Assembly: GCF_052156635.1 (NCBI RefSeq)
Contig: NZ_JBQKUO010000004.1
Span: 1-64,000, forward strand
Source: Nitrospina sp052156635
Lineage (GTDB): Bacteria; Nitrospinota; Nitrospinia; Nitrospinales; Nitrospinaceae
DNA length: 64,000 nt
Direction of reading: 5' to 3'
Within the stretch, counting starts at the first letter, position 1. Every line of letters starts with the position of its first letter. The notes beneath the pieces were generated by a model that was not told the origin of the DNA, did not search any database, and was given only the letters and a program-made list of their open reading frames with translations. Positions 18,384-27,073 of this stretch are shown here, in pieces. Both the position numbers and the translations under genes were made by a program.

Positions 18384-19150
18384 TGAACCCGCACCAGATT
18401 GAAAAACTGCTGAAGGACCTCTTCGCTCAAAAAGTACAACCCGAAGCCGCCCTGGAACAACTGCGCACCCTGCCCTTCGAGGACCTGGGGTTCGCGCATG
18501 TGGACCATCACCGTCCATTACGCAACGGCATGGCGGAGGTCATCTATTGCGAAGGCAAAACCGCGCCGCAGATATCCAAAATCATTCAAAAGCAACTGAA
18601 AGCCGGGTGCGACATTCTGGCCACGCGCCTGACGCGGGAATCCTACCTGAAACTGAAAAAGGACCTGCCTTCCAAAGCCAGGTACAACCCCGAGGGACGG
18701 GTGTTGACGATTTACAAATCCACCAGACCGAAGCCCGTCGGCCAGGTTCTCGTGGTCACCGCCGGCACCTCCGATATCCCGGTTGCCGAAGAGGCCATCG
18801 CCACAGCAGAACTCCTTGGAAGCAAGGTGGACAAGCTGGTGGACGTGGGCGTGGCGGGGATTCACCGCCTGCTGGACAAGGTGGACCGGCTGCGGGAAGC
18901 ACGGGTTATTGTTGTGGTCGCGGGTATGGACGGGGCCCTGCCCAGCGTCGTCGGCGGGTTGGTCAGCTGCCCGGTGATCGGTGTGCCGACCAGCGTCGGT
19001 TACGGGGCCTCATTCGGCGGGGTGGCGGCGCTCCTCACCATGCTCAACAGTTGCTCCACCGGTGTCGGGGCCGTGAACATCGACAATGGATTCGGCGCCG
19101 GATGCCTGGCCCACCGCATCAACGTGATGGGCGCGCCTTCCACCAAGTAA
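18383..19150 (+). CDS. larB: Nickel-pincer cofactor biosynthesis protein LarB
   Basis: LarB carboxylates and hydrolyses nicotinic acid adenine dinucleotide to the dicarboxylated mononucleotide, the first step to the NPN cofactor. The 255-residue protein shows the PurE-like catalytic domain in its second half: VVTAGTSDIPVAEEA (about residues 122-136), VGVAGIHRLL, VVAGMDGALPSVVGGL and the glycine-rich SVGYGASFGG. The N-terminal ~115 residues are the family-specific cap with GFAHVDHHRPLRNGMAEVIYC. The start overlaps the gpsA stop by one base and the last 32 bases overlap the convergent SDR gene. Together with larC at 5.8-7.0 kb this predicts NPN-dependent enzymes elsewhere in the genome. Confidence 0.95.
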   Translation: MNPHQIEKLLKDLFAQKVQPEAALEQLRTLPFEDLGFAHVDHHRPLRNGMAEVIYCEGKTAPQISKIIQKQLKAGCDILATRLTRESYLKLKKDLPSKARYNPEGRVLTIYKSTRPKPVGQVLVVTAGTSDIPVAEEAIATAELLGSKVDKLVDVGVAGIHRLLDKVDRLREARVIVVVAGMDGALPSVVGGLVSCPVIGVPTSVGYGASFGGVAALLTMLNSCSTGVGAVNIDNGFGAGCLAHRINVMGAPSTK

Positions 19151-20117
19151 CCAGCCGCTCCATCCCCTCTTCCGGACTCACCACCGGCTCGTAATTCAAC
19201 TCCCGCCGTGCGCGGCTTATATCGAAACAATGCGAGGTCGCAAGCTGGCTTGCCAGAAAACGCGTCATGCGCGGCTCCGACTTCAAGCCGAACAGGCGGT
19301 GCACCGACTCCAGCAGCGCCCCCAGCCGTTTGCCGTTTCGATAGGAGATCGACCGCGCCACGGGCTTCACGCCCACCGCCTGCAACAGTTCGTTGATCCA
19401 GGCCCACAACACCACGGGTTCACCGTCGCTTAAAAAATAAACTCTCCCGCCCACAGGTTTCGCAACCGACAACGCCTGAAGCGCCTTGATATGCCCTTCG
19501 ACCGCGTTGTCGATATAGATGATATCCACTTGATTTTTTCCCTCACCCACCTGCACCAGCTTTCCTTGACGGGCACGTTCGATAATGCGGGGCACAAGGT
19601 GGGGATCGCCGGGACCCCAGATGAGGTGCGGTCGCAGGATGACCGTGGCCAATCCATGTTGCCCATTGGCTTCCAACACCCGCTGTTCTGCCAGGGCCTT
19701 GGTCTTGGGGTAGTCGCAGAGGTAGCGCCGGGCGTAGGGCAGGTCCTCGGTGCCGTTTTCGATGCCGATCCCATCGTACACAACACTGGGGGAGCTGGTG
19801 TGGATCAACTTGCTCACACCGTGTTGCAGGCATCCGGCAATCACGTTCTCCGTCCCTTCGACATTGGTCCGGTAAAAGGTGTCGCGATCGCCCCAGATTC
19901 CGGTCAGCGCTCCGCTGTGGAACACAGCATCCCGTCCCCGGCAGGCGTCGGACATCGCTTTCCGGTCAGCAAGGTCAACCTGGAGAAAATCGATACCCTC
20001 TGGCAGATCCGGATTATCCCGGCGTCCCAGTGCGGTAACAGCGTGACCGAGGGCGTGCAGTCGACGGGCAATGTGTCCTCCCAGAAAACCGCTCCCACCT
20101 GTCACGAGTATGTTCAT
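19119..20117 (-). CDS. NAD-dependent epimerase/3-beta-HSD-like SDR protein
   Basis: An extended short-chain dehydrogenase of 332 residues. The N-terminal dinucleotide motif is VTGGSGFLGGHIARRL, the active-site pair is Y-x3-K in DYPKTKALAE (about residues 134-143), and the substrate domain includes WGPGDPHLVPRII, typical of the 3-beta-hydroxysteroid dehydrogenase/isomerase and HpnA-like group. Plausible substrates include sugar nucleotides, isoprenoid or sterol/hopanoid intermediates; the sequence alone does not decide. It lies 12 bases downstream of tsaD in the same direction and is probably cotranscribed. Its 3' end overlaps larB by 32 bases tail to tail. Confidence 0.85.
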   Translation of the reverse strand: MNILVTGGSGFLGGHIARRLHALGHAVTALGRRDNPDLPEGIDFLQVDLADRKAMSDACRGRDAVFHSGALTGIWGDRDTFYRTNVEGTENVIAGCLQHGVSKLIHTSSPSVVYDGIGIENGTEDLPYARRYLCDYPKTKALAEQRVLEANGQHGLATVILRPHLIWGPGDPHLVPRIIERARQGKLVQVGEGKNQVDIIYIDNAVEGHIKALQALSVAKPVGGRVYFLSDGEPVVLWAWINELLQAVGVKPVARSISYRNGKRLGALLESVHRLFGLKSEPRMTRFLASQLATSHCFDISRARRELNYEPVVSPEEGMERLVTWWKARPSR

Positions 20118-20129
20118 GAGGATGGAGAA

Positions 20130-21137
20130 TCAGACAGAAAAGTTGGCGTGGGCGTCCAGGGCCAGCAACTCACTCGCAGGCGGAGGCGCGTTGCGGTAAC
20201 GGAAGGTTCCGGCACAGGCGATCATGGCCGCATTATCGGTGCAGAGAATCGGTTTCGGCACGAAACACTGGACCCCCCGCTGGTTTGCGGCTTCCTGAAG
20301 TGCCTGTCGAAGCACTCCGTTGGCAGCGACCCCCCCGGTGAGAACAACGCGGTCCAACTGTTCCTGTTCGCAGGCGGAAAGGGCTTTTGCCACCAGAACC
20401 TCCACCACCGCTGATTGAAACCCGGCGGCGATGTCGGCATCGCTCAACCCTTTGCCGTTGTCATCGCGCCGGGCGATGGCCGTCCTGACTGCGGTTTTGA
20501 GTCCGCTGAAACTGAAATCGAGCGATCCCTTCTCCAGCCACGCGCGGGGGAACTGGTGAGCATTGGGATTGCCCTCCCGCGCCCGTTTTTCGACGATGGG
20601 ACCTCCCGGGTATCCCCAGCCCAGCATCTTCGCCACCTTGTCGAACGATTCCCCGGCGGCGTCGTCGCGGCTCCTTCCCAGCACACGGTAATCACCAAAC
20701 CCGTTCACCCGGTACAGGTCCGTGTGGCCGCCGGAAACGATCAACCCGATAAAAGGAAACTCGACCGGCTCCTGAAGAAAAATGGCCAGAAGATGCCCTT
20801 CCAGATGGTTGACGCCAATGAGCGGCTTGCCCGTGGCGAAAGCCAGCCCCTTGGCGGCATTCAGACCCACCAACAGCGACCCGACCAGCCCGGGCCCCTG
20901 AGTGACGGCAAACAGGTCGATGTCATCCAGTTTTTTGCCCGCCTGCTCCAGTGCTTCCCGGATAATGAAATGAATTTTATCGACGTGGCTGCGTCCGGCC
21001 AGTTCCGGCACGATCCCGCCGTATTTCGAATGGATGTCGTGCTGACTGGCTATGACGTTTGACCGCAAGTGAATGCCGTCTTCCAGTACGGCCGCCGCTG
21101 TTTCGTCACAGGAAGTTTCAATACCCAGGGTCAACAT
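20130..21137 (-). CDS. tsaD: tRNA N6-adenosine threonylcarbamoyltransferase
   Basis: Transfers the threonylcarbamoyl group to A37 of ANN-reading tRNAs, working with TsaB, TsaC and TsaE. The 335-residue protein has the ASKHA-fold signatures: GIETSCDETAAAV at the start, the metal-binding HLEGHLLAIF (HxxxH, about residues 109-118), SGGHTDLY, and the C-terminal GGVAANGVLRQAL and PKPILCTDNAAMIA. Length and motifs are canonical. The partner genes tsaB/C/E are not in this window. A terminator-like hairpin upstream (21170-21212) separates it from ctpA, so it probably starts its own transcript with the downstream SDR gene. Confidence 0.97.
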   Translation of the reverse strand: MLTLGIETSCDETAAAVLEDGIHLRSNVIASQHDIHSKYGGIVPELAGRSHVDKIHFIIREALEQAGKKLDDIDLFAVTQGPGLVGSLLVGLNAAKGLAFATGKPLIGVNHLEGHLLAIFLQEPVEFPFIGLIVSGGHTDLYRVNGFGDYRVLGRSRDDAAGESFDKVAKMLGWGYPGGPIVEKRAREGNPNAHQFPRAWLEKGSLDFSFSGLKTAVRTAIARRDDNGKGLSDADIAAGFQSAVVEVLVAKALSACEQEQLDRVVLTGGVAANGVLRQALQEAANQRGVQCFVPKPILCTDNAAMIACAGTFRYRNAPPPASELLALDAHANFSV

Positions 21138-21169
21138 GGAAAACCGGGAAAAGATTTCATACTTGGATT

Positions 21170-21212
21170 AAAAAAACCAAAAGCCGGAAACGGGCACCCG
21201 AATCCGGCTTTT
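21170..21212 (-). terminator. Rho-independent terminator after ctpA
   Basis: On the minus strand a 10-base-pair stem (AAAAGCCGGA with its complement), extended by an inner CGGG/CCCG, is followed by seven T's, 25 bases after the ctpA stop. Confidence 0.9.
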
Positions 21213-21236
21213 GTGAATAAGATCGAGAGAGAAAAC

Positions 21237-22664
21237 TCAGTTGGTGTTTTCACTCTTGAAGATTTTGTTCATCACCGACCACCCTTGAAGCAGGGAAACC
21301 GCTTCCCGCAGCTGAATGTCGTCTTCCAATTCTTCCAACGCCGCAAGCCGCTCTTCTTTAGCCTCTTTTTCGGCTTTGGTCGGTTCATTTTCGGTGCCTT
21401 CAATGCTTTTCTTGCCCTTCAGGTGCTGCTTGAGGTCTTTTTCCCGAAGGAACCTGCGAATTTCATCTTTTTCCTTTTCGGCTTCGGTTTTTTCCCCTGA
21501 CTCCTCATTTTCCAGAGGCTCTTCCTCAATGATGATGTCGGGGGTGATCCCGTTTTCCTGGATCACCTTACCGCTCGGGGTATAGTAGCGAGCCGTGGTG
21601 AGGCGAAGAGCGGAACCGTCGCTCAAGGGAATGATGGTCTGGACCGAACCCTTGCCGAACGTCTGCGTGCCCAGGATGACGGCACGCCCCATGTCCTGCA
21701 ACGCACCGGCAACGATTTCAGACGCACTCGCACTTCCCCCATTGACGAGGATGATCATCGGGTATTGGAAATGTTTGCGGTTCTCATGCGTGGTGAAGCG
21801 CATGTTCTGGTCGTCGCTCCGTCCCTGTGTGTACACAATGAGATTTTCTTTGTCGAGGAACCGGTCCGCAACCTCCACCGCCTGGTTGAGCAGTCCTCCC
21901 GGATTCCCCCGCAGGTCGAGAATCAGTTTCTGGACCCGGCGTTCCTCGAACTCATTGAGGAAACGGTCCAGGTCCTGACTGGTCGTTTTGGTGAAATTGC
22001 GGATTTTTATGTAGCCGATGTTTTCGTAATACACCCGCTTTTTGACACTTTGGACCTTGATGATGTCCCGGGTGATGGTCACCACCTTCGGCTTTTCCAT
22101 ACCCTTGCGGAAAATGGTTATGTTGACATCGGAACCGCGCTCGCCGCGAAGCAGGTTGACGGCGTCGGTCAGGCTGAGATCGAGGGTCGGCTCGTCTTCA
22201 ATCCTGATGATCTTGTCACCGGCTTTGATGCCTGCCTTGTCCGCAGGAGTGCCTTCGATGGGGGACACAACGGTGAGAATGCCGTTTCGCACGGTTATTT
22301 CGATACCAAGGCCACCGAATTTACCCGAAGTTTCAACCTTCATTTGCTTGAAAGAATCCGGTGGAAGATAGGATGTGTGCGGGTCCAGTGTTTTCAGCAT
22401 TCCCTGGATGGCACCCTCAATCAATTGTTGGGGATTCACCGCCTCAACGTAGTTGGATTCGAGAAGGGCCAAAATTTCGGAGAACACTTTCAGCTTGTCG
22501 TAACTTCCCGGATTGGAAAAGTGTTCTTCACTGACTTCCGTTTCCGCGGCCCACGCCGGATTTACGGGAACAAGCCCGCCGCTTAGGGTCAGGGTCCCGG
22601 CCAGCATGAGGACAGCACCCGCTTTCATTAATTTTGATGCCCATTTTCCAGATGAAAAACTCAA
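21237..22664 (-). CDS. ctpA: Carboxy-terminal processing protease, S41 family
   Basis: A periplasmic tail-specific protease of 475 residues. A signal peptide covers residues 1-39 (cleavage after PAWA). A PDZ domain spans about 100-180 (GLGIEITVRNGILTVVSPIEGTPA), and the Ser-Lys catalytic dyad is visible: serine in NGGSASASEIVAGAL and lysine in QTFGKGSVQT, 25 residues apart. The C-terminal ~90 residues are a Lys/Glu-rich helical extension. Start: TTG at 22664 has GAGAGGG upstream; an in-frame ATG at 22628 would still retain the signal peptide. It lies downstream of envC (77 bases), a recurrent neighbourhood with ftsEX that fits a role in trimming peptidoglycan-related proteins. Confidence 0.95.
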   Translation of the reverse strand: MSFSSGKWASKLMKAGAVLMLAGTLTLSGGLVPVNPAWAAETEVSEEHFSNPGSYDKLKVFSEILALLESNYVEAVNPQQLIEGAIQGMLKTLDPHTSYLPPDSFKQMKVETSGKFGGLGIEITVRNGILTVVSPIEGTPADKAGIKAGDKIIRIEDEPTLDLSLTDAVNLLRGERGSDVNITIFRKGMEKPKVVTITRDIIKVQSVKKRVYYENIGYIKIRNFTKTTSQDLDRFLNEFEERRVQKLILDLRGNPGGLLNQAVEVADRFLDKENLIVYTQGRSDDQNMRFTTHENRKHFQYPMIILVNGGSASASEIVAGALQDMGRAVILGTQTFGKGSVQTIIPLSDGSALRLTTARYYTPSGKVIQENGITPDIIIEEEPLENEESGEKTEAEKEKDEIRRFLREKDLKQHLKGKKSIEGTENEPTKAEKEAKEERLAALEELEDDIQLREAVSLLQGWSVMNKIFKSENTN

Positions 22665-22740
22665 TGTCCCTCTCCACTATAAAAGAGTTGTTTTGTTTCG
22701 ATTATACCCAATTCCCCCTGCAATAAACATCCCCAAATTT

Positions 22741-23934
22741 CTACTTTCCGGCAACTTGAAACCAGGGAGAAGGCTTGATGGGCTTGCCTTTGTGGCGCAA
22801 TTCAAAGTACAGGGCGTCCCCCACCAGCGAGCCGGTATTTCCGGACAGGCCAATCACTTTCCCCTCTTCTACGACTTGCCCTTTCTTGACCTGGATGGAG
22901 TCCAGGTGTCCGTACAGCGAATGGTAGTTGTTGCCGTGGCCCAGAATGACAAGGTTGCCGTAACCTTCCAAAAAGCCGGTGTACAGAACTTTCCCGTAAA
23001 AAATAGCTTTTACCCGGGTCCCCGCTTTCACACCCAGGTTGACCCCGTTGTAAACAATGTAGGTATCGAACCGGTCATCCCACTTTTTTCCGAATCGGTT
23101 CAGCTTTTTGCCCTGTACCGGGTATTGAAGACGTCCCTTCATGTCTTCCAGGCTCAGACCCTGTTTGAGAATCAGTTTTTCCTCAAGCCGACCGATCAGC
23201 TCGTTCAATCCTTCCGAGGCTTTGATCAACTCCTTGCGCGTTTGCAGGGCGTAGATTTTTTTGGTTTTAACGTTTTTAAGGAATTGAGATTTGTAAGCCG
23301 CCTCATCTTCCAATTGCCGCTTTTTCTCCAGGGCCTCCTCTTCATATCGAACCAACGAGATCTGGCTTTTTTCGAGCTTTTCGGTTTCGGCCTGGAGTTT
23401 TTCCATTTGCTCCATGTAATCCTGAAAGATCACGGCGTCGTAAGCCATGACATTCTCCATGTATTTGAGCCGGGTGAGGAGCTGGTTGAACGTTTCCGAC
23501 GAAAACAAAATCTTGACCAGATACATATCCCCGTTTTTGTAGATTTGTCGAAGGCGGTCCTTGAGAACCAACTTGTATTGTTCAAGGCGTTTCTTGTGCC
23601 TGGCAATGGCCTCCTTCGCCTCGCCAACCCGTTTCTCATTGACCTGGATGTTGTACTGGTATATTTGCAACTCCCTTTCGCGCAGCTTCTTACGATCCTC
23701 AAGGTGGCGAAGGGTTTTCAGGATGCGGGTTTCCTCTTTACCTATTCTCGATAACTCCCGATCCTGTTTCTCAATTTTTTTCCGAAGGGCTTCCAGTTCC
23801 CCCTTTTCCTGCTCCAGAAGATTCTCCACCTGGCTGGAGGCTTTTTCTTTCGAGTATGAAGGAACGGCCATTCCGCCGAAAAACACGGTCAAGGCAAAGA
23901 TCCCTGCCAGCCTATATGAAATTTTTATCTTCAT
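22741..23934 (-). CDS. envC: EnvC-like murein hydrolase activator (coiled coil + degenerate M23/LytM)
   Basis: A 397-residue periplasmic protein: signal peptide to about residue 30, a long coiled coil (about 32-270) rich in Glu/Lys/Leu, and a C-terminal LytM/M23 domain (about 295-390). The zinc residues of active M23 peptidases are altered: the first motif reads YNGVNLGVKAGT where active enzymes have H..D, as in E. coli EnvC, which activates amidases rather than cutting peptidoglycan itself. The chosen ATG at 23934 forms an ATGA overlap with the ftsX stop; the longer frame from 24006 would lie inside ftsX. FtsEX controls EnvC by ATP-driven contact with the coiled coil, and here all three are one operon. 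Confidence 0.92.
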   Translation of the reverse strand: MKIKISYRLAGIFALTVFFGGMAVPSYSKEKASSQVENLLEQEKGELEALRKKIEKQDRELSRIGKEETRILKTLRHLEDRKKLRERELQIYQYNIQVNEKRVGEAKEAIARHKKRLEQYKLVLKDRLRQIYKNGDMYLVKILFSSETFNQLLTRLKYMENVMAYDAVIFQDYMEQMEKLQAETEKLEKSQISLVRYEEEALEKKRQLEDEAAYKSQFLKNVKTKKIYALQTRKELIKASEGLNELIGRLEEKLILKQGLSLEDMKGRLQYPVQGKKLNRFGKKWDDRFDTYIVYNGVNLGVKAGTRVKAIFYGKVLYTGFLEGYGNLVILGHGNNYHSLYGHLDSIQVKKGQVVEEGKVIGLSGNTGSLVGDALYFELRHKGKPIKPSPWFQVAGK

Positions 23935-24836
23935 CGACTTCGAAACATTTTGAGGAACTGGTTTACTGAAAGGTAGCTGCCTACCCAACCCAGGAATAAA
24001 CTGCACACAAAAATGCTGCCCACAAATTGCGGTGACAAGAAATGAAATTCCATTCCACGGGTTATGACTTCCAACGAGCCCTGAAAATTGATTGTCAGAA
24101 AGATCTGCAGACCCTTAACCAGGGCCAAAGACAGGGCGGCTCCCAACAGCCCGTGCAAGGCCCCTTCCAGCAAATAAGGAAACTTTATGAAACGCGGTGT
24201 CGCTCCGATCAAAAGCATGAGCTCGATTTCTTCCCGGCGGGCAAAAATGGAAAGCTTGATGGTGTTGGATATGATCAGGAGGGCGCCGATGCTCAACAGG
24301 GCTCCAAGTGCAAATAAAAACACCTTCATGAAAATCATAAACGTCTCGAACCGGCCGATCCATTTTTCTCCGTATTCAACGGACTCCACACCCTCTTGAA
24401 CACGAACCCGTTCGGCAAATGATTTGATCGCCGAGAACTGCCGATCCAGGGCATGGAACTGAATGTTAAAGGACGCAGGCAATGGATTCAGGTCCATCTG
24501 CCCTAAAAATTCGGAATGATCTGAAAACATCTCCTTGAAATGCGTCCACGCCTCATCCCGGGACACGTATTTAAAATATTTTACGTCCGAGCTTGCCCGA
24601 ATGAATTTTTCCAGCTTCGTTCTGGACTCCGACCCAATGTTGTCCTTCAGGTACACGATCAATTGCACCTGGTTGCTCCACGAGGTGAGAAGGGAGTTGA
24701 GATTCACATAAACGAAGATGAACAGGCTGAAAATGGATAAGGCGACGGTGATGGATCCCACCGATGCAAGGCAGGTCTGTTTGTTGGATTTGATATTGGA
24801 AAGTGCCGCTCGAAAACTGCGTATCAGAAAACTCAC
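23931..24836 (-). CDS. ftsX: Cell-division ABC transporter permease FtsX
   Basis: A 301-residue membrane protein with four predicted helices: one near residues 22-45, a large periplasmic loop (about 50-170), then three helices between about 172 and 290. This is the FtsX topology; the loop contacts the coiled coil of EnvC. The start is GTG at 24836, overlapping the ftsE stop as GTGA, and the stop overlaps the envC start as ATGA, so the three genes are translationally coupled. The C-terminal NQFLKMFRSR is a short cytosolic tail. It does not transport a solute; it converts FtsE ATP hydrolysis into activation of septal amidases. Confidence 0.95.
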   Translation of the reverse strand: MSFLIRSFRAALSNIKSNKQTCLASVGSITVALSIFSLFIFVYVNLNSLLTSWSNQVQLIVYLKDNIGSESRTKLEKFIRASSDVKYFKYVSRDEAWTHFKEMFSDHSEFLGQMDLNPLPASFNIQFHALDRQFSAIKSFAERVRVQEGVESVEYGEKWIGRFETFMIFMKVFLFALGALLSIGALLIISNTIKLSIFARREEIELMLLIGATPRFIKFPYLLEGALHGLLGAALSLALVKGLQIFLTINFQGSLEVITRGMEFHFLSPQFVGSIFVCSLFLGWVGSYLSVNQFLKMFRSR

Positions 24837-25504
24837 GTGAGTACCCGTGTGTCCACAATGCGCCCCCGGTTCAATGTAATAACCGAATGGTTGCCGCTGG
24901 CCAGCATGTCCTGGTTGTGGGTGGCGAACACCACGGTCGTTCCCGCCCGGTTTGCCTCCTCAAACAGATTGAGAATTTCCTGCGAGATAACCGGGTCGAG
25001 ATTCCCGGTTGGCTCATCAGCGAGAAGAATCTTTGGTTCAGTAACCAGGGCCCGTGCGATGGCCACACGTTGCTGCTCGCCACCGGATAATTGCAGGGGG
25101 TAGGCATCTTTACGGTGCGACAGACCGACATTCTTGAGTGCTTCCCATGCCCTGGAACGAATCAACCGCCGGGGCTGGTTGCTGGTGATTTCCAACGCGA
25201 ACGCGACGTTCTCAAAAATGGTTTTCCCAGGGAGCAGTTTGTAATCCTGAAACACCACGCCGATATTCCGGCGCAGAAGGTAAAGCATGCTTTCCTTGAA
25301 TTTACCGATGTTCATGCCGTTGACCAGTACCTGCCCATGGTCATGCTTCTCCCACCGAAAAAGTATTTTAAGAAGGGTGGACTTCCCGGCCCCACTGGGT
25401 CCGCTCAAAAACACAAAGGCGCCCTTCTTGATAATCATGGAAATGTCGAACAGGGCGGGTGTGTTGCCTTCGTAGGTTTTGTAAACGTTGTACAGTTGAA
25501 TCAT
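24833..25504 (-). CDS. ftsE: Cell-division ABC transporter ATP-binding protein FtsE
   Basis: A 223-residue ABC ATPase. Walker A is GPSGAGKSTL (about residues 35-44), the signature is LSGGEQQRVAIARAL, Walker B is ILLADEPTGNL, and the switch histidine lies in VVFATHNQDML. The size and the YNVYKTYEG opening are typical for FtsE. I chose ATG 25504 because all homology begins there and the extra 43 codons of the longer frame are unlike the family. It is the first gene of ftsE-ftsX-envC. The unknown gene at 25563-26186 lies 58 bases upstream in the same direction and may share the transcript. Confidence 0.96.
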   Translation of the reverse strand: MIQLYNVYKTYEGNTPALFDISMIIKKGAFVFLSGPSGAGKSTLLKILFRWEKHDHGQVLVNGMNIGKFKESMLYLLRRNIGVVFQDYKLLPGKTIFENVAFALEITSNQPRRLIRSRAWEALKNVGLSHRKDAYPLQLSGGEQQRVAIARALVTEPKILLADEPTGNLDPVISQEILNLFEEANRAGTTVVFATHNQDMLASGNHSVITLNRGRIVDTRVLT

Positions 25505-25562
25505 GCTTGACCGGTCCGAACCATACAAATGCACCCTGCCCCGGGAGGGAACGGGACGGGTT

Positions 25563-26186
25563 TTAATTCTTGGGAGTGGACGGCGGCAATTCGTCCGCCA
25601 GAATGATGTCGCTTTCCATGCTGTCATCGGCAATGTATTCGCCGGTGGACATCATGGCCAGCACATCGTGACCGTAAAATTCGCGGATCTGCGTGTCGGA
25701 AAGCATATCCAGATGTATGAATGTCTTGATGATGAGGCGTCCGTCCTCAATCTCATAAGCAAAAACCCCGGTGGAACACACAAGGTACCCCTCGTGGTGA
25801 CCGAATGTCAGAAGGCCTTCCTCCAGATAATTGTCCAGGGTGATGATACAATTATCCGTGGTCTCCGTGCGTTCGCTGAACCGGTCGATGCAGTGAGTGG
25901 TGTACGCCACCTGCGGGTGTGTGAATGATTTGTAGAGCCGGCCCTTGTCCGTGGATTCGCTGTGGGACGGCGAAACCAGGGTGACGAATCCGTGCCGGGT
26001 GAAATCCACCAGGCAAAGAACGTCCTTGCCGAACTTCCGGGCGACTTTCTGGGTGATGCGGTTCATGAAGCGCTGGCGCTTGCGGATGGAAATCCGCCCC
26101 GACCGTCCGAAATGCTTCTGATATTCCTTTTTCAGATAAGCTTCGATTTGATGCTTTTTAAAAGCAAAATGTTTGTCTTCAACCAT
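25563..26186 (-). CDS. Hypothetical 207-residue protein upstream of ftsE
   Basis: I do not recognise a named family. The N-terminal ~60 residues are strongly basic and helical (HQIEAYLKKEYQKHFGRSGRISIRKRQRF). The centre carries HCIDRFSERTETTD near residues 108-121, a His-x3-Arg-x2-Glu-Arg motif that recurs in some bacterial and phage hypothetical proteins. The C-terminal half is strand-rich and acidic (VFAYEIEDGRLIIKTFIHLDML). No signal peptide or membrane segment is present. ATG 26186 follows CAGG and is preferred to a TTG at 26216. Its position upstream of ftsEX-envC hints at a shared transcript, but 58 bases separate them and a functional link is only inferred. Confidence 0.65.
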   Translation of the reverse strand: MVEDKHFAFKKHQIEAYLKKEYQKHFGRSGRISIRKRQRFMNRITQKVARKFGKDVLCLVDFTRHGFVTLVSPSHSESTDKGRLYKSFTHPQVAYTTHCIDRFSERTETTDNCIITLDNYLEEGLLTFGHHEGYLVCSTGVFAYEIEDGRLIIKTFIHLDMLSDTQIREFYGHDVLAMMSTGEYIADDSMESDIILADELPPSTPKN

Positions 26187-26356
26187 TCTCAAACCTGTAA
26201 AATCGGACAAGTGCAACCACAGAACTCATTATACCCATCCTGTTAAAAGGAAAAAAGGCGATTTTGACCTTCTCCATTGAAATTGAAGGAGAAATCGGCG
26301 AAACTCCCAGTCTGTTTTCCACTTACAGAGCCCACTCCCTTTGATACAATGACATT

Positions 26357-27073
26357 ATGAACAGTACAGCCAAAACCTTCCTCCTCCTTCTGGGCGCCAC
26401 GGTTTTTTTCAATCTGATGTTTTATTACCTGTCCTCCAATATCGAGGATTTTGAAAACTTACCACTCCCTCCCAAAAAGGTGGATCGGTACGAAACCAAC
26501 AACCCCCTGATCAAGGTGGACGCGCAATCGCGGGATACGTGGGCCCTGCTCGACTTTTCAACCGGTAAAATCCACCGCGTGGAGGACATGGAAAAAGACA
26601 CCCACCGCCTGCAGAAGCTGGACTGGGACCTGGCGTTCCAGCGGACCAAGATTGTCACCAACGGGGGCGTCACCAATCCACAAGGACCGGTTCAGGTAAA
26701 AAACCTGGGTCAGGTGGAATTTGACCAGGTGCAAGATGTCCCGGCAGCCCGGACCGATTTCAAGCAGGATGACCGGGGCTGGGGAGGCAGTATCGTCAAC
26801 CAGGCACTGGTTGACTGGTACATTTACCGCACCCGCACACACAATGTGGAATCCAAAAAGGATGTCTTCCTGATCGATACCGGGGACGGGTTCGTGAAAA
26901 TGAAGATCATCAATTACTATTGCGAACGTCCGGAATCCGATTGTAAATCCATGATGTGCACGCGCGACGAGGCCGCCTGCCTGACGCTGGAATACCGTTA
27001 CGTTCCGGAAGGGGAAAACATCTTCCCCACCAACCCCATCGACCAACCGCAAACAGCCCAGGTCAGCCATTGA
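26357..27073 (+). CDS. Membrane-anchored HmuY-like protein
   Basis: A 238-residue protein with an N-terminal membrane anchor or uncleaved signal (about residues 5-25, FLLLLGATVFFNLMFYYL). The rest resembles the HmuY domain: TWALLDFSTGK, then LDWDLAFQRTKIVTNGGVTN, VNQALVDWYIY and the late VFLIDTGDGFVKMKIINYY. HmuY proteins capture heme in Bacteroidetes, but many relatives elsewhere are uncharacterised and heme ligation depends on histidines that I cannot map here. Two cysteine pairs near residues 190-207 (CERPESDC, MCTRDEAAC) could form disulfides. The stop overlaps the start of the downstream SUMF1-domain lipoprotein (TTGA), so both are made together. Confidence 0.75.
   Translation: MNSTAKTFLLLLGATVFFNLMFYYLSSNIEDFENLPLPPKKVDRYETNNPLIKVDAQSRDTWALLDFSTGKIHRVEDMEKDTHRLQKLDWDLAFQRTKIVTNGGVTNPQGPVQVKNLGQVEFDQVQDVPAARTDFKQDDRGWGGSIVNQALVDWYIYRTRTHNVESKKDVFLIDTGDGFVKMKIINYYCERPESDCKSMMCTRDEAACLTLEYRYVPEGENIFPTNPIDQPQTAQVSH

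Noticed and set aside
18383..20117. The 32-base tail-to-tail overlap of larB and the SDR gene as a sign of frameshift or misassembly
   Set aside because: Both reading frames are intact with family-typical ends; similar convergent overlaps occur at pgk/GT9 (46 bases) and SUMF1/RNase (4 bases), so compact packing is the simpler explanation.
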